Source: Paracoccus sanguinis (GTDB lineage Bacteria; Pseudomonadota; Alphaproteobacteria; Rhodobacterales; Rhodobacteraceae). Taken from it: a stretch of DNA of 64,000 nt. Both the position numbers and the translations under genes were made by a program. Where the stretch lies: NCBI RefSeq assembly GCF_900106665.1, contig NZ_FNNA01000008.1, positions 1-64,000 of the forward strand, given 5' to 3'. The notes under the pieces were generated by a model, which was not told the origin of the DNA, searched no databases, and saw nothing but the letters and a program-made list of their open reading frames with translations. Below are positions 38,285 through 47,567 of this stretch, in pieces. Within the stretch, counting starts at the first letter, position 1. Every line of letters begins with the position of its first letter.

Positions 38285-41035
38285 GTGCCACCGGCTGTCA
38301 ACCAAACCCCCGAGCAGCTCGCCCGGGACCGGATCGATGAACGCCTGCGGGCGTCCGGTTGGCGTGTTCAGGACAAGGACGCGCTCGATTTCAACGCCGG
38401 TCTTGGCGTGGCCGTGCGCGAGTACCAGACAGACATCGGACCCGCCGACTACGTCCTCTTCGCTGACAGGCGGGCGGTCGGCGTGGTCGAAGCCAAACCC
38501 GACAACTGGGGAGTCCGTCTAACCTCTGTCGAGGAGCAGTCCGAGGGTTACGCGAACGCCAAGCTGAAATGGGTCACCAATGCCGAACCCCTCCCGTTCC
38601 TTTACGAGTGTACAGGCCAGGTCACCCGTTTCACCAATGCCCGCGATCCCAACCCGAGGTCGCGTGAGGTATTCACGTTTCACCGGCCCGAAACCCTGAA
38701 ATCGTGGGGACAGGCGTCAAAGAGCCTACGAGCCGGCATTGCGGAGTTGCCTTCTCTCAACCCGGATGGCCTCCGCGATTGCCAGGTCAAGGCGATCACA
38801 AACCTCGAAGCCTCACTCAAGGGCGACAAGCCTCGCGCCCTCGTCCAGATGGCGACCGGGTCGGGTAAGACATTCACTGCGATCACGCAGGTCTACCGCC
38901 TGCTCAAACACGCAGGCGCGCGCCGCATCCTGTTCCTCGTCGATACCAAGAACCTCGGCGAGCAGGCAGAACAGGAGTTCATGGCCTTCATCCCGAACGA
39001 CGACAACCGCAAGTTTACCGAACTCTACAACGTCCAGCGCCTCACTTCGCCTTCCATCGCGAACGACAGCCAGGTCGTCATCTCTACGATCCAGCGCATG
39101 TACGCCACGCTCAAGGGTGAGGAACTGAACGAGGGTGCCGAAGACGAAAACCCGGCCGAGCAGAAATGGCGCCGCAAGGAACCTCTGCCGGTCGTCTACA
39201 ATGCCAAGCTGCCGCCGGAATACTTCGACGTGGTGGTCATCGATGAATGTCACCGCTCCATCTACAATCTCTGGCGCCAGGTCATCGAATACTTCGACGC
39301 TTACCTGATCGGGCTCACCGCCACGCCCGACACCCGCACCTATGGCTTCTTCCAGAAGAACGTCGTCAGCGAGTACACCCACGAGAAGGCCGTAGCCGAC
39401 AAGGTCAACGTCGGCAACGAGATCTACCTCATCGAGACGAAGGTCACCCAGGGCGGCGAGACGCTCAAGGCCGAGCAGCTGATCGAGAAACGCGAACGGG
39501 AAACCCGGGCCCGGCGCTGGGAGACACAGGACGAAGACGAAGCCTACGCAGCCACACAGCTCGACCGATCCGTCGTCAACCCCGACCAGATCCGTACCGT
39601 CATCCGCACCTTCCACGACAAGTGGCCCGAAATCTTCCCCGGCCGCAAGGAACTGCCCAAAACCCTGATCTTCGCCAAGACCGATAGCCACGCTGACGAC
39701 ATCATCCAGACCGTCCGGCAGGAATTCGGCGAGGGCAACGATTTCTGCCGCAAAATCACCAACGGCGCGAAGAACCCGAAATCTTCGCTCTCCGCCTTCC
39801 GCAACGACTACTACCCGCGCATCGCCGTGACCGTGGACATGATCGCCACGGGTACCGACGTGAAACCCCTCGAATGCCTGATCTTCATGCGCGACGTGAA
39901 GTCGAAGAACTACTTCGAGCAGATGAAGGGCCGCGGCACCCGCGTCCTGAAACCTGACGATCTGAAAAAGGTCTCTCCCTCCGCGCAGGCCAAGACCCAT
40001 TACGTCATCGTCGATGCCGTCGGCGTCACCAAATCGCTCAAGACCGCCAGCCAGCCGCTCGACACCAAGCCCTCGATCCCCTTCAAGGACCTCGCCATGG
40101 GGCTGATGATGGGCGACCGGTCCGAGGAAACGGTCAGCTCCCTCGCCGCGCGCCTGTCGCGGCTCGACAATAAGCTCGGGGCCGAGGATCAGGAAAAGAT
40201 CACGACTGAGGCCGGCAAGCCCCTCACCGCCATCGTCCGCGACCTCTTCGACGCTATCGACCCCGACAAGGTGGAGGCAGATGCCAAGGCCGCCGGGAAC
40301 CCCGAGCCCGACGACATCGCCATGCAGGCCGCGCGCGAGGAACGGATCAAGCACGCCGCCAACGTCTTCACCGGCCCGCTCATCAACCTGATCGACACGA
40401 TCCGCCGCGACAACGAACAGACCATCGACCATGACAACCTCGACACGCTCCTGCGCGCCGAATGGGCGGGCGATGTGGCCGAGAACGCCAAGCAGATCGC
40501 GCAGGAGTTCGAGGCGTACCTGACCGAGAACCGCGATGAGATCGAAGCCCTGTCTATCTACTTCAACACCCCCGCCCGCCGGGCGCAGGTCACCTACGCG
40601 ATGATCAAGGACGTGCTGAAGAAGCTGACAGAGGATCGCCCGCGCCTCGCTCCGCTCACCGTCTGGCGCGCCTATGCGCATCTCGATGACTACAAGGGCA
40701 GCAACCCCGCCAGTGACCTGACCGCACTGGTGGCGCTGATCCGCAGGGTGACCGGGCTCGACGACACGCTGACCCGCCATTCCGAGCGGGTGCGGCGCAA
40801 CTTCCAGAACTGGGTGCTGAACCGCCACTCGGGCGCAGGCGAGAAGTTCACCGAGGAGCAGATGGACTGGCTGCGCATGATCCGCGACCACCTCGCCACC
40901 TCCTTCACCATCGAGCGCGACGATCTGGAAATGGCCCCCTTCGACGGCAAGGGCGGCATGGGGCAGATGTACGCGCTCTTTGGGGATGGGATGGACGAGG
41001 TCATGACCGAGATGAATGAGGCGCTTTCGGCATGA
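38285..41035 (+). CDS. hsdR: Type I restriction enzyme subunit R (HsdR)
   Basis: A 916-residue translocase-nuclease from GTG 38285. The N-terminal HSDR nuclease domain has GPADYVLFADRRAVGVVEAKPDNWG (Asp, and ExK about residue 67). The helicase core has Walker A MATGSGKTFTAI (about 188), the DEAD-like box VVIDECHRSI (about 318), TATPDTRTYG and the C-terminal helicase motif TVDMIATGTDVKPLECL...QMKGRGTRVL. It ends with a type I R C-terminal domain of the EcoEI type. It works with HsdM and HsdS to translocate and cut unmodified DNA. ATGA overlap with hsdS. Confidence 0.95.
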   Translation: MPPAVNQTPEQLARDRIDERLRASGWRVQDKDALDFNAGLGVAVREYQTDIGPADYVLFADRRAVGVVEAKPDNWGVRLTSVEEQSEGYANAKLKWVTNAEPLPFLYECTGQVTRFTNARDPNPRSREVFTFHRPETLKSWGQASKSLRAGIAELPSLNPDGLRDCQVKAITNLEASLKGDKPRALVQMATGSGKTFTAITQVYRLLKHAGARRILFLVDTKNLGEQAEQEFMAFIPNDDNRKFTELYNVQRLTSPSIANDSQVVISTIQRMYATLKGEELNEGAEDENPAEQKWRRKEPLPVVYNAKLPPEYFDVVVIDECHRSIYNLWRQVIEYFDAYLIGLTATPDTRTYGFFQKNVVSEYTHEKAVADKVNVGNEIYLIETKVTQGGETLKAEQLIEKRERETRARRWETQDEDEAYAATQLDRSVVNPDQIRTVIRTFHDKWPEIFPGRKELPKTLIFAKTDSHADDIIQTVRQEFGEGNDFCRKITNGAKNPKSSLSAFRNDYYPRIAVTVDMIATGTDVKPLECLIFMRDVKSKNYFEQMKGRGTRVLKPDDLKKVSPSAQAKTHYVIVDAVGVTKSLKTASQPLDTKPSIPFKDLAMGLMMGDRSEETVSSLAARLSRLDNKLGAEDQEKITTEAGKPLTAIVRDLFDAIDPDKVEADAKAAGNPEPDDIAMQAAREERIKHAANVFTGPLINLIDTIRRDNEQTIDHDNLDTLLRAEWAGDVAENAKQIAQEFEAYLTENRDEIEALSIYFNTPARRAQVTYAMIKDVLKKLTEDRPRLAPLTVWRAYAHLDDYKGSNPASDLTALVALIRRVTGLDDTLTRHSERVRRNFQNWVLNRHSGAGEKFTEEQMDWLRMIRDHLATSFTIERDDLEMAPFDGKGGMGQMYALFGDGMDEVMTEMNEALSA

Positions 41036-42609
41036 CGGATTTTCCGCGCGGATGGGCCAAGGCGCCCCTTAGTGACTTAATCGCGCATGACGGCATCTTC
41101 ACCGATGGCGACTGGGTCGAAAGTAAGGACCAAGATCCGAATGGTTCGGTTCGCCTAATTCAGTTGGCAGACATTGCTGATAGTCATTTCATTAATAAGT
41201 CATCGCGCTTTCTGACGCGCGAGAAGGCCGATGAACTGAACTGCACCTTTCTCAAGAAAGGTGATCTACTAGTTGCTCGGATGCCTGACCCATTGGGCCG
41301 ATGCTGTATCTTTCCACTTGATGGCGAAGAACGCTTCGTAACCGTAGTTGATGTCTGCGCCATCAGATTGGGCAGCGCCGCAATCGAGCGGCGCTACCTC
41401 ATGCGGGCAATCAACTCACCGGAAGTTCGCGGCAAAATTTCTGCCCTGCAGTCAGGGTCGACGCGTAAGCGCATTTCACGGGGCAACCTTGCGACAGTTC
41501 CAATTCCGATCCCGCCCCTCAACGAACAACGCCGAATCGTGGAGAAGATCGAGGCGATGTTCGACGAGATCGACAAGGGGGTGGAGAGCCTGCAAACGGC
41601 GCGCACCACCCTCGGCCTCCACCGCCAGTCTCTGCTGAAATCCGCCTTCGAAGGCCGCCTCACTGCCGACTGGCGCGCGAAGAACGCTGACATACTGGAA
41701 GCCCCCGAAAACCTCCTCGCCCGCATCCAAGCCGAACGCGACACCCGCTACAAAGCCGCCCTCGACGCCTGGCAGGACGCACTCGCCAAATGGCGCGCCG
41801 ATGGCGAGAAGGGAAAGAAACCCGCGAAGCCGAAGCGGCCGAAGGATTTCATTGGCTCAGCCAAGATCCCTTCGGGGGCGACAGTTCCCGTCCCAGCGGA
41901 ATGGCTCATCCCTGCAATGTCTGATCTCGGACAAACGACGGGTGGCCTGACAAAGAACCAAAAGCGCAATGCCCTTCCACTCAAGGCCAAATACCTGCGC
42001 GTCGCCAACGTCTATTCAAATCGGCTCGAACTCGATGAGATCATGGAGATCGGCGTCACGGAAGAAGAGCTCTTGAAAACCAGCCTTATCGCCGGAGACC
42101 TGCTGTTTGTGGAAGGCAATGGGTCCATCGAGCAGATTGGGCGCGTCGCCATCTGGGATGGCAGTATCCCGAACATGACCCACCAAAACCATCTCATCCG
42201 TTTCAGTTCAGATGGTATCTTGTCATCGCGGTTCGCGCTTTACTTCATGATGTCGCCGGTTGGACGAAAGCTCATCGAAGCGCAGGCAAGCTCGACCTCC
42301 GGTCTCCACACCCTGAGCATCTCCAAGATCGAAGGGCTACCCGTCCCAGTCTGTTCCCCTGCCGAACAAACCGAAATCGTCCGCATCCTCGACGAAAAAC
42401 TCGAAGCCGCCGATGCGCTCGAAGCCGAGATCGACGCCGCTCTCACTCGCGCCAACGCCCTGCGCCAATCCATCCTGAAAAAAGCCTTCTCCGGCCAGCT
42501 CGTCCCTCAGGACCCGGACGACGAGCCGGCCCCGGCCCTGCTCGAGCGCATCAAGACCGACCGCGCCAAGGCTCCCTGTGCCAAGAAACGGAAGACCGCC
42601 CATGCCTGA
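41032..42609 (+). CDS. hsdS: Type I restriction specificity subunit (HsdS)
   Basis: A 525-residue protein with two target-recognition domains. TRD1 covers about residues 1-160, then the conserved helix PLNEQRRIVEKIEAMFDEIDKG. A spacer with SLLKSAFEGRLTADWRAKNAD and a Lys/Pro-rich linker follow, then TRD2 (about 280-440) and the second conserved helix QTEIVRILDEKLEAADALEAEIDAAL with SILKKAFSGQLVPQDP. Two intact half-repeats imply a bipartite recognition site. The TRD parts are less GC-rich than the helices, as is usual for swapped domains. Overlaps both hsdR and the SIR2-like gene. Confidence 0.95.
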   Translation: MTDFPRGWAKAPLSDLIAHDGIFTDGDWVESKDQDPNGSVRLIQLADIADSHFINKSSRFLTREKADELNCTFLKKGDLLVARMPDPLGRCCIFPLDGEERFVTVVDVCAIRLGSAAIERRYLMRAINSPEVRGKISALQSGSTRKRISRGNLATVPIPIPPLNEQRRIVEKIEAMFDEIDKGVESLQTARTTLGLHRQSLLKSAFEGRLTADWRAKNADILEAPENLLARIQAERDTRYKAALDAWQDALAKWRADGEKGKKPAKPKRPKDFIGSAKIPSGATVPVPAEWLIPAMSDLGQTTGGLTKNQKRNALPLKAKYLRVANVYSNRLELDEIMEIGVTEEELLKTSLIAGDLLFVEGNGSIEQIGRVAIWDGSIPNMTHQNHLIRFSSDGILSSRFALYFMMSPVGRKLIEAQASSTSGLHTLSISKIEGLPVPVCSPAEQTEIVRILDEKLEAADALEAEIDAALTRANALRQSILKKAFSGQLVPQDPDDEPAPALLERIKTDRAKAPCAKKRKTAHA

Positions 42610-43600
42610 CGTCATCAATTTTCAGGATGCCATCAAGGCGACGGAGGGCGAGGACAAGGCGCTCCTGATCGGCAACGGCTTCTCCGCGCAATACTTCAAC
42701 TATGCAAACCTTCTGGCGGAGGCTCAGCTGGAAGAAGGTAGCCCGATCAAAGCGCTGTTTGAAGAACTTGGCACCGTGGACTTCGAAGCCGTGATCCGCG
42801 CGCTCGAGGATGCAACCATCGTCGAGCGAGCCTACGGCAACGCCGCCCATGCAGTTGAACTTGAGGCCGATGCCCAAAGAGTGAGAGAGGCCCTCGTCGC
42901 CGCCGTCAACGCCACCCATCCCGCCCATCGGGATGACCTCGTATTTCAGTACGAAAGCGCGGCAGCCTTCTTGAAGCACTTCGGCAAGGTCTTCTCTCTG
43001 AACTATGACTTGCTTCTTTACTGGGTGAACCTGGAAAAACGGCTGCTCAAGGACGGTTTCGGCCTAGGAAAAGACGTGGCGGAAGGGCGGTTCAAAGGAC
43101 CCTTTCTTGAGCATGCCTACTGTCACATTTTCAATCTCCACGGCGGATTGCACCTCTTCCAGAACGAAATTGGAGAGGTCTACAAAGCCCTGAACCATGG
43201 AGACGGCGTCATCGCGAATATCACACACGAGATCGCAAACAACGGCCGCCTGCCTCTCTATGTCGCCGAGGGCACATCAAAGTCGAAGCTGCGCAAGATC
43301 AACTCCGTCGAATATCTCCGACATTGCTATCGTACATTGCAAGAAACCACCGCCGCAGTTTTCGTGTTCGGGCATAGCGCAGACCCAAACGACGCCCACA
43401 TCTATCATGCAATTTTCGGCTCGAAGGCCAAGCACGTCTATTTCGGCGTCTTCCAGCCGAGCGCCGAAAAGGTGACGGCCTTGGATGCGGAACTCGCAAA
43501 ATATAAGAAGCTCGGAGGGGATGACGTCCCATACAGCTTCTTCGACTCGGAGACCGCGCACGTCTGGGACGGACCGCCAGTGGGAGAAGAAACCGAATGA
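42602..43600 (+). CDS. DUF4917/SIR2-like protein embedded in the restriction operon
   Basis: A 332-residue protein from ATG 42602 (MPDVINFQDAIKATEGEDKA). Motifs fit a SIR2-like NAD-binding fold: LLIGNGFSAQYFNY (about 21-34), VFSLNYDLLLYW, HIFNLHGGLHLF, and VFVFGHSADPNDAHIYHAI. This set matches the DUF4917 family. SIR2-like proteins in bacterial defence often destroy NAD+ when phage is sensed, killing the infected cell. The gene overlaps hsdS by eight bases and hsdM by four, so it is a fixed operon member and not a chance neighbour. NADase activity is inferred only; catalytic residues are not certain. Confidence 0.8.
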   Translation: MPDVINFQDAIKATEGEDKALLIGNGFSAQYFNYANLLAEAQLEEGSPIKALFEELGTVDFEAVIRALEDATIVERAYGNAAHAVELEADAQRVREALVAAVNATHPAHRDDLVFQYESAAAFLKHFGKVFSLNYDLLLYWVNLEKRLLKDGFGLGKDVAEGRFKGPFLEHAYCHIFNLHGGLHLFQNEIGEVYKALNHGDGVIANITHEIANNGRLPLYVAEGTSKSKLRKINSVEYLRHCYRTLQETTAAVFVFGHSADPNDAHIYHAIFGSKAKHVYFGVFQPSAEKVTALDAELAKYKKLGGDDVPYSFFDSETAHVWDGPPVGEETE

Positions 43601-45069
43601 ACACCGCCCCCATAGTTTCAAGGGTCTGGAGCTTCTGCACGACGCTGCGCGACGACGGTGTCGGCTATGGCGATTACCTGGAGCAGCTGACCTACTTGAT
43701 CTTCCTCAAGATGGCGGACGAATACGCCAAGCCTCCCTACAGCCGCGATGTGGGGATTCCGGAGGGGTACGACTGGACCAGCCTGACCTCGCGCCGCGGA
43801 GCGGAGCTGGAAGCGCATTACGTCATGCTGCTGCGGAAGTTGGGCGAGCAGAAAGGCATGCTCGGTCAGATCTTCACCAAGGCTCAGAACAAGATTACCG
43901 ATCCGGCGAAGCTGTTCCGTTTGATTGACATGGTGGACGGCACGAAGTGGGTGACGCTCGGTGCCGACGTCAAAGGGGACATCTACGAAGGGCTGCTCGA
44001 ACGCAACGCCGAGGATACGAAATCGGGCGCCGGCCAGTATTTCACGCCGCGTGCCCTGATCCGTGCAATGGTCGAATGCGTCCGCCCCGAGCCCGGCAAG
44101 ACCATCGCCGACCCGGCCTGCGGGACAGGCGGCTTCTTCCTCGCCGCGCATGATTTCCTGACCGACCCGGAGAACTATCCGCTCGACAAAGATCAGAAGG
44201 CGTTCCTGAAGCACTCGACCTTCTTCGGCAACGAGATCGTCGCCGGGACCCGGCGCCTCTGTCTGATGAACATGTTCCTGCACGGGATCGGCGAGATGAC
44301 CGGGGATACGCTGGTGTCGCCGGCCGACGCGCTGATCTCGCCGCCGTCGGAGACCTTCGACTACGTTCTGGCGAACCCGCCATTCGGCAAGAAGAGCTCG
44401 ATGAGCTTCACCAACGCTGAAGGTGAGCAGGAAACCGACGACCTGACCTACAATCGCCAGGACTTCTGGGCGACCACGTCGAACAAACAGCTGAACTTCG
44501 TCCAGCACATCCGGACCATGCTGAAGACAACGGGGCGGGCTGCCGTGGTCGTGCCCGACAACGTCCTGTTTGAGGGCGGCGCGGGAGAGACCATCCGGCG
44601 CAAACTGCTACAGACGACGGATCTCCACACCATTCTACGCCTACCCACGGGCATCTTCTATGCGCAGGGCGTAAAAGCGAACGTGATCTTCTTCGACAAC
44701 CGCGCGGCCAGCCCCGATCCGCAGACCTCCAAGGTCTGGTACTACGATTACCGGACGAACGTGCATCACACGTTGAAGCAGAAGTCCCTGACCTACGCGC
44801 ATCTCGAGGATTTTGTGTCCTGCTACAATCCATGGAACAGGCATCAGCGCAGCCCGACGTGGAGCGAGGACAGCCCCGACGGACGCTGGCGCCCGTTCGA
44901 CCGGGAAGAACTTCTGGCCCGCGACAAGGCGAGCCTCGACCTGTTCTGGCTGCGGGATGCGTCGATGACCGACCTCGAGAACCTGCCGGAACCAGAGGTC
45001 TTGGCAGAGGAAATCATGGAGAACCTTCGGTCTGCACTGGCGAGCTTTGAAGCAGTTTCTGCTGGGTGA
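43597..45069 (+). CDS. hsdM: Type I restriction-modification methyltransferase (HsdM)
   Basis: A 490-residue N6-adenine methyltransferase. The HsdM N-terminal helical domain (MNTAPIVSRVWSFCTTLRDDG...LEQLTYLIFLKMADE) precedes the catalytic core: GQYFTPRALIRAMVE, SAM motif I DPACGTGGFFLAAHDFL (about 171), catalytic NPPFGKKSS (about 259), and the TRD-proximal AVVVPDNVLFEGGAGETIRRKLL. It methylates host DNA at the site chosen by HsdS and is needed for cleavage. It is last in the operon after the SIR2-like gene, an unusual order since hsdM commonly precedes hsdS. Confidence 0.95.
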   Translation: MNTAPIVSRVWSFCTTLRDDGVGYGDYLEQLTYLIFLKMADEYAKPPYSRDVGIPEGYDWTSLTSRRGAELEAHYVMLLRKLGEQKGMLGQIFTKAQNKITDPAKLFRLIDMVDGTKWVTLGADVKGDIYEGLLERNAEDTKSGAGQYFTPRALIRAMVECVRPEPGKTIADPACGTGGFFLAAHDFLTDPENYPLDKDQKAFLKHSTFFGNEIVAGTRRLCLMNMFLHGIGEMTGDTLVSPADALISPPSETFDYVLANPPFGKKSSMSFTNAEGEQETDDLTYNRQDFWATTSNKQLNFVQHIRTMLKTTGRAAVVVPDNVLFEGGAGETIRRKLLQTTDLHTILRLPTGIFYAQGVKANVIFFDNRAASPDPQTSKVWYYDYRTNVHHTLKQKSLTYAHLEDFVSCYNPWNRHQRSPTWSEDSPDGRWRPFDREELLARDKASLDLFWLRDASMTDLENLPEPEVLAEEIMENLRSALASFEAVSAG

Positions 45070-45365
45070 GAGCCGCGTCCTGTGCGACATGGCTTGGAGA
45101 GCTTTGGGCTTCGGTTCCATCTCAGGCGCGAGCGACTGGAATATAAGTGTTCAGCTGCAGCCTCGGAAAATCGCTACTTTACAGATGCTTACAAGCTATT
45201 CACCAAATAGGCGCAGTCATGAGGTCCGGAGAATATCGGCCATGAGAGACCGCTCGCGGGCCGCTTGGCACGAAGGCCAGTGCTCAGCCCCACCCGCATA
45301 ACCCTCGAAAACAATGATAAAATCCGGCCGCAGCGGGATTTGGAGAACGCTTTCGCTGGGGCAAG
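45070..45365. other. Gene-free junction between restriction operon and tRNA-Ser
   Basis: No coding frame is convincing. The stretch is more AT-rich than the core (for example 45140-45215 and 45300-45330) and lies directly past the tRNA 3' end, where islands often integrate. A tRNA 3'-end direct repeat was not found inside the window. Confidence 0.5.
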
Positions 45366-45455
45366 TGGCGGAGGCGGTGGGATTCGAACCCACGGTGGGG
45401 TTGCCCCCACGTCGGTTTTCAAGACCGGTGCATTCAACCACTCTGCCACGCCTCC
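45366..45455 (-). tRNA. tRNA-Ser (anticodon UGA)
   Basis: A 90-nt serine tRNA on the minus strand with encoded CCA (45366-45368). The acceptor arm GGAGGCG pairs with CGCCTCC. The anticodon loop is CTTGAAA with TGA in the centre, reading UCA-type codons. A long variable arm (GTGGGGGCAACCCCAC) and the T-loop GTTCGAATC confirm tRNA-Ser. The top of the anticodon stem seems to hold a C-A mismatch (27-43). Confidence 0.95.
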
Positions 45456-45517
45456 CGCGGCCCGGCTGCGTAACCCGCCGCGGGGCGCGGGGCAAGGGCC
45501 CCAGCCCCCGCCTCGGG

Positions 45518-46663
45518 CTACCCCTCGCCCAGCCGGTCCAGCACCCCCGTCAGCCGGGCCAGCGTGCCCTCCACGTCCTTCAGCTTGTCGAGCCCGAAGA
45601 GCCCCAGCCGGAAGGTGCGGAAATCCGGCCCCTCGCCGACCTGCAGGGGCACCCCCGCGGCGATCTGCATCCCCAGCGCGGCGAAGCGGCGGCCGCTCTG
45701 GATCTCGGGGTCGGTCGTGTGGCTCACCACCACCCCGGGCGCCGCAAAGCCCGGCGCTGCGACCGAGGCGAAGCCGCGCTCGGCCAGCGCCGCGCGCACC
45801 CGCTCCCCCAGGTCCCACTGGGCCGCGCGGGCCGCCTCGAACCCCAACTCGCGGGTCTCGACCATCGCGTCGCGCAAGACCAGCAGCGAGTCGGTCGGCA
45901 GCGTCGCGTGATAGGCGTGGCCGCCGTCCTCATAGGCCTTCATGATTGCGCGCCACTTCTTCAGGTCCAGCGCGAAGCTGTCGCTCGTCGTCGCCTCGAG
46001 CCGTGCGAGGCCTTCGGGCGAGAACATCACCAGCCCCGCGGCGGGCGGCGCGCTCCACCCCTTCTGCGGGGCCGAGATCAGCACGTCGACGCCCGTGGCG
46101 CGCATGTCGACCCAGATCGCCCCCGAGGCGATGCAGTCGAGCACCATGAGCGCGCCGACCTCGTGCGCCGCGGCCGCCAGCGCGGTGATGTAGTCGTCGG
46201 GCAGGATCAGCCCGGCCGAGGTCTCGACATGGGGGGCGAACACCACCGCCGGGCGGCTGTCGCGGATCTCGGCCACCACGTCCTCGATCGGCGGGGGGGC
46301 GAAGGCCGGCTGGGGGTCGTTGCCGGCGGGGCGGGCCATCTCGACGGCGGCTTCGCCCTCCATCGCGGCGGCCTCGTGGATCTGGGTCCAGCGGAAGCTG
46401 AACCAGCCGTTGCGCACGATCAGCGCGTCGGCGTGGCGGGCGAACTGGCGGGCCACCGCCTCCATCGCGAAGGTGCCGCCGCCGGGGACCACGGCCACCG
46501 CCTCGGCGCCGTAGGCCTCGCGCGCGATGGCCGAGATGTCGCGCATCACGGCCTGGAACTTCTGCGACATGTGGTTGAGGCTGCGGTCGGTGAAGACGAC
46601 CGAGAACTCCATCAGACCGTCGGGGTCCACCACGCTCTTGCCGTCGGGGCGCAATCCGTCCAT
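45518..46663 (-). CDS. PLP-dependent class V aminotransferase (alanine/serine-glyoxylate type)
   Basis: A 381-residue fold-type I enzyme from ATG 46661-46663, behind AGGAG. The sequence shows PGGGTFAMEAVARQF (cofactor phosphate region), FAPHVETSAGLILPDDYI, the PLP-carboxylate Asp in LMVLDCIASGAIWVD, and the Schiff-base Lys in LISAPQKGWSAPPAAG. This matches the class V family that includes alanine-glyoxylate, serine-glyoxylate and 2-aminoethylphosphonate transaminases; the substrate cannot be fixed from sequence. The open frame upstream to 46873 is antisense of the divergent amidotransferase leader and is rejected. Confidence 0.9.
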   Translation of the reverse strand: MDGLRPDGKSVVDPDGLMEFSVVFTDRSLNHMSQKFQAVMRDISAIAREAYGAEAVAVVPGGGTFAMEAVARQFARHADALIVRNGWFSFRWTQIHEAAAMEGEAAVEMARPAGNDPQPAFAPPPIEDVVAEIRDSRPAVVFAPHVETSAGLILPDDYITALAAAAHEVGALMVLDCIASGAIWVDMRATGVDVLISAPQKGWSAPPAAGLVMFSPEGLARLEATTSDSFALDLKKWRAIMKAYEDGGHAYHATLPTDSLLVLRDAMVETRELGFEAARAAQWDLGERVRAALAERGFASVAAPGFAAPGVVVSHTTDPEIQSGRRFAALGMQIAAGVPLQVGEGPDFRTFRLGLFGLDKLKDVEGTLARLTGVLDRLGEG

Positions 46664-46829
46664 CGCCTGCTCCTCTGCTCGCCTGTGGGGCGAGACTAGC
46701 CCCCCCGGCCCGGCAAGGCCAGCCGCCGCGAGACCCCCGGCCACCACCCCGCGGCCCCCTTGCGGCACCCCCTGCCCCGTGCCTAGGTTGGCGGTAACGG
46801 CAGACACCCCCATGCAGAGGCAATCTCCG

Positions 46830-47567
46830 ATGCGGATCGGCATCCTCAAGACCGGCCAGTCGCCCGAGGTCATCCGCGGCGCGCTCGGCGACTATGACCA
46901 GATGTTCGAGCGGCTGCTCGGCGGGCGCGGCTTCGACTTCGACAGCTATCACGTCGAGGCGATGCAGTTCCCCCCCGACGTCCACGCCGCCGACGGCTGG
47001 CTGATCACCGGCTCGCGCCACGGCGTCTATGAGGACCACCCGTTCATCCCCCCGCTCGAGGATTTCATCCGCGCGGCCTATGCCGCCGGGGTGCCGGTGG
47101 TGGGCATCTGCTTCGGCCACCAGATCATCGCCCAGGCCCTCGGCGGCCGGGTCGAGAAGCACAAGGGCGGCTGGGCCGTGGGGGCGCGGGACTACGACTT
47201 CGCCGGCCAGACGGTGACGCTGAACGCCTGGCACCAGGACCAGGTCGTGACCGCGCCCGAGGGGGCCGAGGTGGTCGCCACCAGCCCCTTCTGCGCCAAC
47301 GCCGCGCTGCTCTACGGCAACCGCGCCTATTCGGTGCAGGCCCACCCCGAGTTTCCCGACGCCTTCATCGACGGGCTGATCGAGCATCGCGGCGGCAGCG
47401 TCCCCGAGCCGCTGATCAAGGCCGCCCGCGCCCGCCGCGGCAGCGCCGACGCGCGGCTCGTGGCCGACCGGATCGAGGCGTTCTTCCGCACCCCCCGCGC
47501 GCGGGCGCCGGTCCCGGCCGCCGAACCGGACGCGACCGCCCGTCCCGACCGCGAGACGGCCGCCTGA
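46830..47567 (+). CDS. Class I glutamine amidotransferase-like protein
   Basis: A 245-residue protein from ATG 46830 (MRIGILKTGQSPEVIRGALG), preceded by AGAGG at ten bases; an in-frame ATG at 46812 is possible. The triad is visible: Cys in GICFGHQIIAQALGG, His and Glu in VQAHPEFPDAF. The N-terminal WLITGSRHGVYEDHPFI gives the oxyanion region. It is a stand-alone GATase1 of the GMP-synthase-like/YfeJ type, perhaps a gamma-glutamyl hydrolase in polyamine use, since a PuuA-like glutamine synthetase follows two genes later. It overlaps the PaiB-like gene by one base. Confidence 0.88.
   Translation: MRIGILKTGQSPEVIRGALGDYDQMFERLLGGRGFDFDSYHVEAMQFPPDVHAADGWLITGSRHGVYEDHPFIPPLEDFIRAAYAAGVPVVGICFGHQIIAQALGGRVEKHKGGWAVGARDYDFAGQTVTLNAWHQDQVVTAPEGAEVVATSPFCANAALLYGNRAYSVQAHPEFPDAFIDGLIEHRGGSVPEPLIKAARARRGSADARLVADRIEAFFRTPRARAPVPAAEPDATARPDRETAA

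Noticed and set aside
38813-40891. 692-codon minus-strand frame opposite hsdR
   Set aside because: Shadow of hsdR; no recognisable motif.
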